DNA of 64,000 nucleotides, taken from positions 62,001 to 126,000 of the forward strand of contig NZ_LUUB01000045.1 of the NCBI RefSeq assembly GCF_001641635.1. Reading direction: 5' to 3'. The notes under the pieces were generated by a model. It was not told the origin of the DNA. It saw nothing but the letters and a program-made list of their open reading frames with translations, and made no database searches. Source of the stretch: Bradyrhizobium centrolobii (lineage in GTDB: Bacteria; Pseudomonadota; Alphaproteobacteria; Rhizobiales; Xanthobacteraceae). The position numbers were made by a program, and so were the translations under genes. How positions within the stretch are numbered: the first letter of the stretch is position 1; each line of letters opens with the position of its first letter. Of the stretch, positions 1-7,857 are shown one piece after another.

Positions 1-2327
1 AGGCCGCGATCGAGCTCGCCCGCAAGAACAGCAACGTCATCGGCGTCGTCGTCGGCAACGAGGTGATCTACCGCGGCGAGCAGAAGGTCGAAGACCTCAT
101 CGAGATGATCAAGCGGGTGAAGAGCGCGGTCCGCGTTCCCGTCACCACCGGCGAGATCTGGAACATCTGGCGCGACAATCCGGACCTTGCCTCCAACGTC
201 GACTTCATCGCCGCCCACGTCCTGCCCTACTGGGAAAACTTCCGCTCGGACCAGGCCGTCGACCAGGCCGTCGACCGCTACAACCTCTTGCGCAACCTGT
301 TCCCCGGCAAGCGCATCGTGATCGCCGAGTTCGGCTGGCCGAGCGCTGGCTACAACCTCCGCAACGCCGATCCGGGTCCGTTCCAGCAGGCGCTGACGCT
401 GCGCAACTTCGTCAGCCGCGCCGAAGCCCTCGGCATGGAATACAACATCGTCGAGGCGATCGATCAGCCCTGGAAATTCTTCGAAGGCGGCGTCGGTCCC
501 TATTGGGGCATCCTCGACGCCAGCCGCGAGCCGAAATTCGCCTGGACCGGCCCGGTGGAGAATCCTGACTATTGGAAGCTGATGACGATCGCGCTTCTGG
601 TCGGCATCCTCTTGTCGCTGCCGATCCTGCGGCTGGAGCAGCCGACCGCGAAGCAGGCCTTCCTGCTGTCGGCAACCGCCAACGGCGTCGGCGCCTGGGC
701 GGCGACCGTGTTCGCGTTTTGGAACGGGCACTATTTTATCTTCGGCTCGGCCTTCGCGCTGACGCTCGGCATGATCCTGCTGGTTCCGCTTGTGCTGATC
801 GCGATGGCCCGCATCGACGAAATTGCGGCGGTCGCCTTCGGCCGACCGCCGCAGCGGCTGCTCTTAAAGGGCAAGCCGATCGCCGACGTCCCCGAGAACT
901 ATTTCCCGAAGGTCTCGATCCACATCCCCGCATATTTCGAGCCCGTCGAGATGCTCAAGCAGACGCTCGATGCGCTGTCGCGGCTGAATTATCCGAACTA
1001 CGAATGCGTGGTCATCATCAACAACACGCCCGACCCAGCCTTCTGGCAGCCGATCCAGGATCACTGCCGCGCGCTCGGTGAACGCTTCAAGTTCATCAAC
1101 GCCGAGAAGGTGCAGGGTTTCAAGGCCGGCGCGCTGCGCATCGCGATGGACCGCACCGCGGCGGATGCCGAGATCATCGGCATCCTCGATGCCGACTATG
1201 TCGTCGATCCCGACTGGCTGAAGGACCTCGTGCCGGCCTTCGCCGACCCGCGCGTCGGCCTCGTGCAGGCGCCGCAGGAGCATCGCGACGGCGACCTGTC
1301 GATCATGCACTACATCATGAACGGCGAATATGCCGGGTTCTTCGACATCGGCATGGTCCAGCGCAACGAGGCCAACGCCATCATCGTGCACGGCACGATG
1401 TGCCTGATCCGCCGCGCCGCGATGGACATGGCCGGCGGCTGGTCGAGCGACACCATCTGCGAGGACTCCGATCTCGGCCTCGCCATCCAGGAGCTCGGCT
1501 GGACCACCCACTACACCAACCACCGCTACGGCCAGGGCCTGCTGCCCGACACCTATGAAGCCTTCAAGAAGCAGCGCCATCGCTGGGCCTATGGCGGCTT
1601 CCAGATCGTGAAGAAGCACTGGCGGCACTTCCTGCCGGGCCGAAGTCGGCTGACGCCGGACCAGAAGCGCGAATATGGCCTCGGCTGGCTGAACTGGCTC
1701 GGCGCGGAAAGCCTCGGCGTGGTCGTGGCGCTGCTCAACCTCGTCTGGGTGCCGATCGTCGCCTTTGCCGACATCGCCATCCCCGACAAGATTTTGACGC
1801 TGCCGATCATCGCCGCCTTCGTCGTCTCGCTGGCGCACTTCCTGTCGATGTACCGCCTGCGCGTCGCGGTAAAGCCCGGCCAGATGCTGGGTGCCATGAT
1901 CGCGGCGATGAGCGTGCAGTGGACGGTGTCGCGCGCGGTCGCCCAAGGCCTGATCACCGAGCACCTCGCCTTTGCGCGCACCTCCAAGGGCGGCCTGTCG
2001 CGGATGTCGATCGAGTTCCAGGCGTTCTGGGAGGCCGTGATCGGCGCGCTGCTCCTGATCGGCGCCGGCGTCCTGATCGCCTCCAACAGCTATCGGCAGA
2101 TCACCGAGATCTACATCTTCGCCGGCGTCCTGGTGCTGCAGAGCCTGCCGTTCCTCGCTGCGGTCGCGATCGCCATCCTCGAGCTCAGCCGCATCAACTC
2201 CTTCCAGTTCTGGCGCGACAGCGCGATCCGCACCGCCGAGCTGATCGGGCTGCGCCCCGTCGCTCTGCCGACGCCGGCTGGCACGCCGCAGCCGGTGCCG
2301 AACGAGGTGCGGCGAGAAGCGAACTGA
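1..2327 (+). CDS. Beta-glucan synthase, GH17 domain fused to GT2 glycosyltransferase (5' truncated by window)
   Basis: The reading frame is open from the window edge (codons start at base 3), so the true start lies upstream. The N-terminal part is GH17-like, with the acid/base Glu in GNEVIYR and the nucleophile Glu in VIAEFGWPSAG. Membrane segments follow, then a processive GT2 domain with ILDADY, ICEDSDLG and QRHRW (the QxxRW motif), then C-terminal membrane helices. This architecture matches the NdvB/NdvC-type beta-1,3(1,6)-glucan machinery of Bradyrhizobium, which acts at the inner membrane and moves UDP-glucose into periplasmic glucans. The family call is firm. The exact glucan linkage and the symbol are inferred. 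Confidence 0.9.
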   Translation, partial: AAIELARKNSNVIGVVVGNEVIYRGEQKVEDLIEMIKRVKSAVRVPVTTGEIWNIWRDNPDLASNVDFIAAHVLPYWENFRSDQAVDQAVDRYNLLRNLFPGKRIVIAEFGWPSAGYNLRNADPGPFQQALTLRNFVSRAEALGMEYNIVEAIDQPWKFFEGGVGPYWGILDASREPKFAWTGPVENPDYWKLMTIALLVGILLSLPILRLEQPTAKQAFLLSATANGVGAWAATVFAFWNGHYFIFGSAFALTLGMILLVPLVLIAMARIDEIAAVAFGRPPQRLLLKGKPIADVPENYFPKVSIHIPAYFEPVEMLKQTLDALSRLNYPNYECVVIINNTPDPAFWQPIQDHCRALGERFKFINAEKVQGFKAGALRIAMDRTAADAEIIGILDADYVVDPDWLKDLVPAFADPRVGLVQAPQEHRDGDLSIMHYIMNGEYAGFFDIGMVQRNEANAIIVHGTMCLIRRAAMDMAGGWSSDTICEDSDLGLAIQELGWTTHYTNHRYGQGLLPDTYEAFKKQRHRWAYGGFQIVKKHWRHFLPGRSRLTPDQKREYGLGWLNWLGAESLGVVVALLNLVWVPIVAFADIAIPDKILTLPIIAAFVVSLAHFLSMYRLRVAVKPGQMLGAMIAAMSVQWTVSRAVAQGLITEHLAFARTSKGGLSRMSIEFQAFWEAVIGALLLIGAGVLIASNSYRQITEIYIFAGVLVLQSLPFLAAVAIAILELSRINSFQFWRDSAIRTAELIGLRPVALPTPAGTPQPVPNEVRREAN

Positions 2328-2344
2328 CGGGCCGGACAGCCCGC

Positions 2345-2367
2345 GGCGCGGGGCAAGCCCCCGCGCC
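2345..2367 (+). terminator. GC-rich hairpin after the glucan synthase gene
   Basis: A perfect 9-bp stem, GGCGCGGGG pairing with CCCCGCGCC over a 5-base loop, starts 18 bases after the stop codon. There is no clear T-tract, so termination is likely but not textbook. The rest of 2328-2659 shows no gene. Confidence 0.5.
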
Positions 2368-2578
2368 GGCGAGGCATCTCACTGTCCGGCGTGGATGACG
2401 GGCCGCCAATCGGGTTGAAAATCTCGGCTTAAGCGACGGAAACGCTGGACGAATCCCCGCTTCCACCGCGAACTTCGGCAGCCATCCGCGCTATTGACCT
2501 CAGCGCCCCATCACCCTACACAGCGCGGGCCGAGAGCATGATCCGGAAAGGGCCTGCCGGTTTTCCCCGCGACGCGAG

Positions 2579-2947
2579 TCAGACGTTGCGGCAAGACATG
2601 CTTCTCGAATGACCGAAGACGATGGCAACCGATCTCGCGACGCCATCCAGCGGCCATGGGAGCGCGTAGCTCAGCCGGTAGAGCACGTGACTTTTAATCA
2701 CGGGGTCCTGGGTTCGAGCCCCAGCGCGCTCACCAAGCAAAATCAAAGACTTAGCGGAAATTACAAGGCGGCTCAAAAAGCCGCGTGTCTGCACTGTGTC
2801 TACAAATCGATTGCCGGCCTGCGCCTCTAGGATCGCTGCGCGATAGTTGTTCGCGAGGATCTGCAATCCGGCGCGCTCCTCCGGCATGGTGCTGTCATCC
2901 GCCAGTTTCAGGCAGATACGCTCTAGGCGCGCGAGTTCGTTGAGCAT
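2579..2947 (-). CDS. Small LERICL-family protein whose frame runs through the att junction
   Basis: The N-terminal part (LNELARLERICLKLADD, then PEERAGLQ and NNYRAA) matches the small protein at 24504-24695 (LERICLEHAAIASM, then KVAEDCRRAA). Those relatives end after about 60 residues. Here the frame continues antisense through the tRNA-Lys into flanking DNA, so the C-terminal half is probably not native and the original stop was likely lost at integration. The start at 2947 follows the relatives; an upstream start at 3004 is possible. Function unknown. Confidence 0.45.
   Translation of the reverse strand: MLNELARLERICLKLADDSTMPEERAGLQILANNYRAAILEAQAGNRFVDTVQTRGFLSRLVISAKSLILLGERAGARTQDPVIKSHVLYRLSYALPWPLDGVARSVAIVFGHSRSMSCRNV
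2660..2735 (+). tRNA. tRNA-Lys (anticodon UUU)
   Basis: This is a 76-nt cloverleaf. The acceptor stem GAGCGCG pairs with CGCGCTC, the discriminator is A and CCA is encoded. The D-arm reads GCTC...GAGC, the anticodon arm CGTGA-CTTTTAA-TCACG has anticodon TTT, and the T-arm is CTGGG-TTCGAGC-CCCAG. Its 3' half is the attachment site of the element that follows, and the duplicate at 19182-19240 keeps only that half. Confidence 0.97.
2688..2746 (+). repeat. attL: 3' half of tRNA-Lys, left end of the integrated element
   Basis: These 59 bases run from the anticodon stem through CCA and into AGCAAAATCAA. They recur identically at 19182-19240. The duplication of a tRNA 3' end, with a tyrosine integrase just inside the other copy, defines the element as roughly 2688-19240. 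Confidence 0.93.
2785..2804 (+). repeat. Paired GTGTCTGCA-type repeat near attL (candidate integrase arm site)
   Basis: GTGTCTGCA at 2785 and GTGTCTACA at 2796 lie 11 bp apart. The same pair with the same spacing lies near attR (19022, 19033) and once inside the element (13741, 13752). Repeats placed symmetrically at both ends are typical of tyrosine-integrase arm-type sites. Inference only. Confidence 0.5.
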
Positions 2948-3222
2948 GTGCTGATCCCCACCCCAATGCGGCCGATCAGACTCCGGTCGGCGTCGCGTCG
3001 TCAAGAGTCCACCGGTGCATTGTTGTGGTTGGCGACCGCTGCCAATGTCATCGTGCTTGGATCAATGGGCCCCGAAAGGACACGCTCCCAGGCTGGAATG
3101 CGAGGCTCCCCGGAAGGGACACGGCCGACAGATGCCCCCTGCTCCGCAGGACACGGCGACGACCTGCCCCACCACCCGTGATGCCTTCACGCGGTGGATT
3201 TTGTGTTTCTCTGGTCAGGCTG

Positions 3223-3312
3223 TTTTCCACACCCACGACGGGCAGCGGCTCGCGCGCGTTACGGAGCCCAAGGGATTGATAATTTGCGAGGTGCTTACGA
3301 TGCCGCTTTGAT
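3223..3312 (+). repeat. 90-bp dispersed conserved block, copy 1
   Basis: The layout is TTTTCCACA-CCCACGA, 39 variable bases with CTCGC at a fixed place, GATAATTTGCGAG, a short spacer, then CGCTTTGAT. Copies at 22683-22772 and 29154-29243 have exactly the same length and internal spacing. In those copies the block ends on the ATG of a small gene. Here that ATG has become ATC (3311-3313). Candidate leader or promoter, or a frame-conserved small ORF. Confidence 0.75.
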
Positions 3313-3417
3313 CGCGGGATGCCTCGCCCTGTCCGACGACATACGCCCAACCGCGCCGACGTCCGGCCGGACTTCAACTGGAACGGCGCCCCGCTTGCCG
3401 CTATGGGATACCGATGA
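3311..3417 (+). pseudogene. Decayed zinc-ribbon small-protein gene (ADVRPDFNW family)
   Basis: The frame starting at 3355 gives ADVRPDFNWNGAPLAAMGYR followed by stop, the C-terminal signature of the family seen at 22771-23062 and about 24886-25017. The front half is missing and the expected start codon at the end of the 90-bp block is ATC. The stop overlaps the next ATG, so the original gene was coupled to the gene at 3414. The rest of 2948-3413 holds the arm-site repeat and the 90-bp block. Confidence 0.6.
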
Positions 3418-3680
3418 AGCTCACCACCGAACGCCCCTACGCCAACCCGGAAGCCGCGGCCCGCAAGCTGGTCGAGCTCGCCGCCGCCATCGAGCCGGTC
3501 CAAGACGGCCGGATACACATCGAGAAAATCAACGCGCCGTTCCTCTACACGTGGAAGGCCAGCGGCCCGGAGTTCGGCGCCGGCATCAAACTTGCCGTCG
3601 ACCGCGGCTGGCTCGAACTGCACGAGAGCGGGACCTACGTGCGACTGCTGAAGCCCGGCGAGGATCTGTTGGCGTCATGA
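3414..3680 (+). CDS. Conserved small protein, MKLTxERP family
   Basis: This 88-residue soluble protein begins MKLTTERPYANPEAAARKL and contains VQDGRIHIEKINAPFLY, EFGAGIK and LHESGTYVRL. A close paralogue lies at 29549-29821. There are no membrane segments or recognisable catalytic motifs. It overlaps the decayed gene in front (ATGA) and the next gene behind (ATGA), so it belongs to a translationally coupled mini-operon 3414-4155. Function unknown; it is common as a lineage-specific hypothetical in Bradyrhizobium-like genomes (from memory). Confidence 0.8.
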   Translation: MKLTTERPYANPEAAARKLVELAAAIEPVQDGRIHIEKINAPFLYTWKASGPEFGAGIKLAVDRGWLELHESGTYVRLLKPGEDLLAS

Positions 3681-3874
3681 CCTGCGATCTGTGCGACGAT
3701 TGCGGCTGGGTCTGTGAGAACCATCCCGATCGTCCCTGGGACGGTCCTCGCGCCTGCACATGTGGCGGCGCCGGCGCGCCGTGCCCGCACTGCAATGTGC
3801 CGGCCGAAGGTGAGCCTCCCCGCATGCCGAAGGGCTTTCGCGTCGACATCGACAAGGACGGCTGGCGGCACTGA
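3677..3874 (+). CDS. Cysteine-rich zinc-ribbon-like small protein
   Basis: This 65-residue protein begins MTCDLCDDCGWVCENH. Further cysteines follow in RACTCGGAGAPCPHCN, giving at least eight in CxxC-like pairs that suggest one or two structural zinc sites. The start at 3677 overlaps the previous stop by ATGA, and its own TGA shares a base with the next ATG at 3874. Function unknown. The sequence shows metal-ligand spacing only, not a DNA-binding fold. Confidence 0.75.
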   Translation: MTCDLCDDCGWVCENHPDRPWDGPRACTCGGAGAPCPHCNVPAEGEPPRMPKGFRVDIDKDGWRH

Positions 3875-4155
3875 TGGGCTGGTCCGCGCGATTTGACGAC
3901 CCGATCGCGCTGCCCGATGGTCGCAAGCTCGAGACGCTGCGGGATGCGGGCGAGTATATCGCCGGCCTGCCCAAGGTCATGCACGACGCGCCGGAATGGC
4001 AAGCCGCCATGGAGGCGCTGATCTTGGTGGCAGAGCTGGGCGGTCCGACGATGTTTGCGCGGATCGGCTTCATGCGAGCTCTGAACCGCGGGAAGCCAAA
4101 TCCGCAGGTCGCGCCACGGCGCAAGCCGGTTAAGGCCTATCGGCTGATCAGATGA
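3874..4155 (+). CDS. Conserved small protein, DAGEYIAxLP family
   Basis: This 93-residue protein has LETLRDAGEYIAGLPKVMH, EWQAAMEAL and GFMRALNRG. A paralogue at 23059-23358 keeps all these blocks. It is the last gene of the coupled mini-operon 3414-4155. The tail is basic. No known catalytic motif. Function unknown. Confidence 0.8.
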   Translation: MGWSARFDDPIALPDGRKLETLRDAGEYIAGLPKVMHDAPEWQAAMEALILVAELGGPTMFARIGFMRALNRGKPNPQVAPRRKPVKAYRLIR

Positions 4156-4198
4156 GAGCGCGAGACCGAAGCCCCGCGCATCTGCTCTCTCACCGCCT

Positions 4199-4657
4199 TC
4201 AGCCCAAGAAGCCGCGAGCTCCTACAATGAGCCGGCGCGCCTCATGCAGCACGCGCGGCCATACCGGTCCATCGAGCCGCAGCATCCTTCCGGTGCTTTC
4301 GACCGCCTTCCAAAGCGCATCGTCGGAATGGCCGGGCTCGCTGCCGGCAAGGTGCCAATCGCTCTCCGATATTGACGAGTCATCCGGATCAAAGTTCTCG
4401 ATCCAGCCGCCAAACCAAAGGTGCTCCGCGACAGCACCAGCCACGCCAATCATACGCCGGCGGTGAGGATCGATATTGATAACGCCGCCGATCTGAACTC
4501 GGCCGCTCCAGGTTTTCTCGTCGGGCACTGGGTCCTCGTTTGGCAAGATCCACGCCGACGCAATCTCCGCGCCAGCCCAGCGCGCCACGACTAGATGCCC
4601 GGCCTCGTGAATGGCTGCTCCACGCCTCTCGCGCGCTAAAATTCGTCGCTGGTCCAT
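4199..4657 (-). CDS. Small HEAGH-motif putative zinc peptidase
   Basis: A 152-residue protein with H17-E-A-G-H21 followed by LVVARWAGA, the zinc-binding helix of FtsH-like (M41) and related gluzincin peptidases. No AAA ATPase domain or membrane segment is present, so it is a stand-alone peptidase-like domain, much shorter than FtsH. The third zinc ligand may be an Asp or Glu in the helical C-terminal half, but I cannot assign it. Convergent with the mini-operon at 3414-4155. Activity is inferred from the motif alone. Confidence 0.7.
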   Translation of the reverse strand: MDQRRILARERRGAAIHEAGHLVVARWAGAEIASAWILPNEDPVPDEKTWSGRVQIGGVINIDPHRRRMIGVAGAVAEHLWFGGWIENFDPDDSSISESDWHLAGSEPGHSDDALWKAVESTGRMLRLDGPVWPRVLHEARRLIVGARGFLG

Positions 4658-4721
4658 CGATCCGATCCTGATCCTCGGCGGCGCCGAAACAAGACGCCAG
4701 CACCGCCGGGGTTGTGGATAA

Positions 4722-4799
4722 CTACCGCTTCAGCCGGCGGGCGTGCGTCGCGAGCCGGGCCCGCGTCCGCTTCCTGTGCGATCGGCGCCGGCGTTTCAT
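4722..4799 (-). CDS. Arg/Lys-rich 25-residue peptide, translationally coupled
   Basis: This 25-codon ORF begins MKRRRRSHRKRTRARL and is about half Arg or Lys. Its ATG overlaps the stop of the preceding gene as ATGA. The same arrangement with a similar peptide (MKRRRRSYRKRNRQRL) occurs at 20350-20427, so the ORF is probably real. It may bind nucleic acid (inference). The longer gene at 25073-25363 ends in a similar basic segment (RRYRRRVAANAKRLKK). Confidence 0.5.
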   Translation of the reverse strand: MKRRRRSHRKRTRARLATHARRLKR

Positions 4800-5044
4800 T
4801 CGCGCCCCGCCTTGAAGCCGGCGATATACGTGCTGAGCAGGTCCTCGAGCATGTCCTTCGTGTGAAAGATGGCAAAAACCAATTGCTCGTCGAGGCCATC
4901 GACATCCGACATTAGCCGTGAGGCGATCCCCGCCATTCGAACACAATCGAGCAGCGGACCCTCCAGCTCGCGAAACGCTTCTGCCTGCTGCTTGTCCCAC
5001 GGGGAGGCGCGTTCATCTGCGGGAAATTGGATGACCTTGCTCAT
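4796..5044 (-). CDS. Small helical protein (MSKVIQF family)
   Basis: An 82-residue, mostly helical, acidic protein: MSKVIQFPADE, LLDCVRMAGIASRLMSDVDGLDEQL, then HTKDMLEDLLSTY. It starts on a TAATG overlap with the gene in front and ends on an ATGA overlap with the Arg-rich peptide. No catalytic motif. Function unknown. Confidence 0.7.
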   Translation of the reverse strand: MSKVIQFPADERASPWDKQQAEAFRELEGPLLDCVRMAGIASRLMSDVDGLDEQLVFAIFHTKDMLEDLLSTYIAGFKAGRE

Positions 5045-5364
5045 TAATCCACGCTCCCACCATGCTTCACCGCGAGCTCGAATAGCTCCTCGACAAGGAG
5101 GCGAGCGGCCTCTACGCCTCTCCAGAGTATGGCGCCCTCGTCGAGGTAGGGATCAGCCCGGAGCGCTTCGCCCCTCTGAAGTTTTCCCGCAATCGTCACG
5201 GCGTGGGAAACCCTATGGCAGGGGTGCCGCAGAGGATTGCGGTTGCGGCCGGCGCGCTGGCGGCCGGTCTCAGGAAATTCGATGGGCTTGATGTTCTCGG
5301 GAGGCAGGCAGGTGGCAGCAGAATGCGACGCTAATCGCGCCGATAGGTCGATGATGTTGGACAT
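5044..5364 (-). CDS. Small hypothetical protein, first gene of a three-gene coupled operon
   Basis: I chose the internal ATG at 5364, giving 106 residues that begin MSNIIDLSARL, because related small proteins in the window begin MSNIV or MSKVI. The C-terminal part (LLVEELFELAVKHGG) is helical. It is coupled to the next gene by TAATG. The operon runs 5364 to 4722 on the minus strand. Function unknown. Confidence 0.6.
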   Translation of the reverse strand: MSNIIDLSARLASHSAATCLPPENIKPIEFPETGRQRAGRNRNPLRHPCHRVSHAVTIAGKLQRGEALRADPYLDEGAILWRGVEAARLLVEELFELAVKHGGSVD

Positions 5365-5845
5365 GATGGTTCTCTGGATATGCCGGCTTGTCACGGCCGG
5401 GTGCCAGTGGACAGCACTGGCGCCGGGAAGTTGACAACGCCGCCAGAGACGGCGCGCGACGGCCTTTCCCCGAAGGGTCTTGTATAGCCGCCGCCTTCCC
5501 GGCATAGTCGTGCCGTTCACGCTGGCGGCTAACCAGCGCGTCCTAATCGATGGCGAAGTTGATCCCGGCAAGGATCGCCCTGCCATCGCCCTGGTGCCAA
5601 ACAGGCCCGGCAAGGCCTTTGGCGGGAGTTGTCAAGCTCCGTCGAGCATCAGACCTGATTTGCATTGAGAAATCTATAAGAAACCCACCCCCTCAGGGGG
5701 CGCTTCGGCGCGTCCACTGCCCGGTGGATTGCGCATTGCGTGAGGGCTTTTCGCCTTCCATCCCATACGTAGTGCTGCTATTTGGTCACAACCTATGGAA
5801 GTTTTAGCCATCAGTTTCATTTGATGTTCAGAATTGTTGACTTAT
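5365..5845. other. Intergenic stretch between divergent small operons
   Basis: No convincing gene. A short hairpin, CCCCC-TCA-GGGGG, lies at 5688-5700. Base composition becomes distinctly AT-richer after about 5740, leading into the toxin/antitoxin-like genes. Promoters for both directions should lie here, but I see no strong match to name. Confidence 0.4.
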
Positions 5846-6343
5846 ATGGCAACTTTGGAGGATGATCTCCGAGCGGCGGGATTAGAACTGTACGAACTCC
5901 CTGAGTGGGAGGGGCGACTGCCTATCCGTCAATTTTGGATCGCTCCATCGTTCTGGACCTGGTTCGACGAAACGGAATTACTTCATGATCCAAAATGCAA
6001 AGTTGGCGGCAGAACACTCGCTGAGCACATCGAACAGCTCTTTTGCGACCTAAGATGCGCAAAGAGGCCCGGCGGCGGCGATCTAAGACGCATGATGCCA
6101 GCGACCAAAGGGGTTTGGAAACTTCATCCGGTCAAAACGCGGCTATATGGGTGGGCGCCGAAAAGTGATTGTCTTGCGGTAGTGACAGGCTCGATGGAAA
6201 GCGAGACGAAAGACAAATCACTGGGCAACGTGAACGATCAGAAACGCGACAACGTGGTCCGCTTCATCAAAGAGCATAATTTGCAGAAGCATGTACTCCT
6301 CGGAGATATCCTTGCCCTCTTCCCGATCGAAAAAGAACCCTAG
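5846..6343 (+). CDS. Putative RelE/HigB-like toxin of a toxin-antitoxin-like pair
   Basis: A 165-residue protein. Its central segment (GVWKLHPVKTRLYGW followed by CLAVVTGSM) resembles the core strand region of RelE/HigB-type toxins, and an HTH gene starts 8 bases after its stop. The toxin-before-antitoxin order is that of higBA. I chose ATG 5846 over a TTG at 5834. The N-terminal half (LPIRQFWIAPSFWTWFDE) is longer than in classical HigB. GC content is clearly below that of the neighbours, suggesting recent transfer. The toxin role is inferred. Confidence 0.5.
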   Translation: MATLEDDLRAAGLELYELPEWEGRLPIRQFWIAPSFWTWFDETELLHDPKCKVGGRTLAEHIEQLFCDLRCAKRPGGGDLRRMMPATKGVWKLHPVKTRLYGWAPKSDCLAVVTGSMESETKDKSLGNVNDQKRDNVVRFIKEHNLQKHVLLGDILALFPIEKEP

Positions 6344-6350
6344 ACGTCAG

Positions 6351-6713
6351 ATGTTCCTGAAGCTGTCCAGCCAGATCGAAGGGCAGCTGCGGGAGGCTTA
6401 TGTCAAAAAAAATGAGGCAGGTATTCTGAACCAGTCAATGCTCGCTGAGAAGCTCGGCGTTGACAAATCCGCGATTCACCGTCGACTAACGGGACAGGTG
6501 AATATGACGGAGGAAACTATCGCAGACATGGTCTGGGGGCTGGATCACGATATCGAAGTGAGAATCTTCGATCCAGCTGAAAGCAAGAAAAATCATGCGA
6601 TAACAACTCCTGTTGCTCTCCCTCCGGTTCAGTCTGCGGTGCCTGCGTCCACAAAGACTATCTCCCCGGCGACGCCAGCCCCATTTCAAAAGTTGATGGT
6701 CGCTGCGTCATGA
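6351..6713 (+). CDS. XRE-type HTH regulator (antitoxin-like)
   Basis: A 120-residue protein. Its helix-turn-helix (SMLAEKLGVDKSAIHRRLTG, then MTEETIADMVWGLDHDIEV) is typical of XRE/HigA-like regulators, and the tail is disordered and Pro/Ser/Thr-rich. I chose the start at 6351 (MFLKLSSQ), which places the HTH near residues 28-60. It follows the toxin-like gene by 8 bases and overlaps the next gene by ATGA, so three genes are probably co-transcribed and perhaps self-repressed. Confidence 0.7.
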   Translation: MFLKLSSQIEGQLREAYVKKNEAGILNQSMLAEKLGVDKSAIHRRLTGQVNMTEETIADMVWGLDHDIEVRIFDPAESKKNHAITTPVALPPVQSAVPASTKTISPATPAPFQKLMVAAS

Positions 6714-7141
6714 GCATTGAGCGGCGAGCCTCCGTTGTGGTGTGCGACGACGTGTTGGTCGCTATGAACGGAAAGGTGTTTCTGAATGGCGTTTACACCA
6801 GCGATATTGCTGTTCCCGCGGAAGGGCTAACTGTCGGCCAACTAGTCTTCTATTTCACAGCCGAGACACCCAAGGACAATCCTTTCCAAAAAATCACGCT
6901 GAAGGTAACTCCGCCTGGGGCCGTTCCAGCGGTTCTGGATATCCCCCTTGAGAATCTTCCCCCACTGTCCAATCCGGAGCGCCCGAAGATGTTCGTACGG
7001 GCTCCGATCTTGCTTCAGCAAATTCAGTTACGTCCAGGGAAAATCGAAACAACGGTATTGACGGAAGCGGGTGAAGAGCTCGATGCCGGAGGGGTATGGG
7101 TAAGCGTCCTTCAGCCCCGCCTTCAGGGACTGAGCGCTTGA
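6710..7141 (+). CDS. DUF6941-like protein
   Basis: A 143-residue protein beginning MSIERRASVVVCDDVLVAMNGKVFLNGVYTSDI. The pattern of a CDDV segment followed by GK-x-x-LxGVY is what I recall for the DUF6941 family. The rest is beta-rich (LTVGQLVFYF, QIQLRPGKIET) with no enzyme motif. It overlaps the HTH gene by ATGA and has the same low GC. A third gene coupled to a toxin/antitoxin-like pair is unusual. Function unknown. Confidence 0.6.
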   Translation: MSIERRASVVVCDDVLVAMNGKVFLNGVYTSDIAVPAEGLTVGQLVFYFTAETPKDNPFQKITLKVTPPGAVPAVLDIPLENLPPLSNPERPKMFVRAPILLQQIQLRPGKIETTVLTEAGEELDAGGVWVSVLQPRLQGLSA

Positions 7142-7255
7142 CAGGCCATTAGCTTGGTCTTCGCCCCTAAATCGTCGCGCAGCGTCGACGGCGACTGAAC
7201 GATTATAATGTAAAGTGTGGCGTCCCCCGGATTCCCCCGCGCGAAAGGTCCCGTA

Positions 7256-7795
7256 ATGAGCCGTTTCGACGAACTAACGAAGCTATTTGATCCTTGGCGC
7301 AACCAATGGGTGGATCAGTCACGCGAGCATCAACTTCTGGCGCCCCGGATCGCAAAGAGATTTCAGGAATATCTTGGCTGCCCCGAGTTTTTCAATGAAG
7401 GCCATCCTTCGGGGGGAAAGCAGAGGTACGTATCCGCTACACGCGCAATTTGGAATGAACAAAAGCGGTTTTTCAGTCTCGAAGCTCATGACGAAGCATT
7501 CCCTGAGCTTGATTATCACGAAGATGGCTTTCTTTATTTCGGCCTGAGAGTCTTTCTTGAACACGCGCCGAACACGTATCCCAAACAGCCATTTTGGTTC
7601 TTGCTCCGGTGCAAATTCGATGGGTCTCGGTTCGTAGTCACGGTGCAGAGGTCCAAACAGGACTTTGATGTAGGGTTCGCTCCCCTGAAACTAGAGGAAC
7701 TTTGCGGGCACCTGTTCGACCTGCTTAAGGACGAACTGAGCAAGAATCCAATGGTGAACGATCGCAGTCACGGAAATCGGATCGGATTTGTCTAA
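7256..7795 (+). CDS. Hypothetical cargo protein
   Basis: A 179-residue protein (MSRFDELTKLFDPWRNQWV...). ATG 7256 was chosen because GAAAGGT sits at ribosome-binding distance. It is rich in aromatics (FWFLLRCKFDGSRFVVTVQR) and lower in GC than the flanking genes. No motif recognised and no membrane segment. It sits between the toxin-like operon and the convergent beta-helix gene, a cargo position in the element. Confidence 0.65.
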   Translation: MSRFDELTKLFDPWRNQWVDQSREHQLLAPRIAKRFQEYLGCPEFFNEGHPSGGKQRYVSATRAIWNEQKRFFSLEAHDEAFPELDYHEDGFLYFGLRVFLEHAPNTYPKQPFWFLLRCKFDGSRFVVTVQRSKQDFDVGFAPLKLEELCGHLFDLLKDELSKNPMVNDRSHGNRIGFV

Positions 7796-7857
7796 TGTCG
7801 TCGGCAGGTGTGGCGTCCACGGATTGAACGTCACGTCCGTGGTGATCGCCGGCTCCG

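Noticed and set aside
864..1964. Long minus-strand frame (366 codons) opposite the glucan synthase gene
   Set aside because: It is antisense to a well-supported GH17/GT2 gene, His/Arg/Asp-rich, and shows no family signature. It is a by-product of GC-rich codon use.
2960..3020. Similarity of this stretch to 26720-26790 (GTGCTGATSCC..., GTCGTCAAGAG)
   Set aside because: Probably two relics of one small gene, but too short and too diverged to define the frame.
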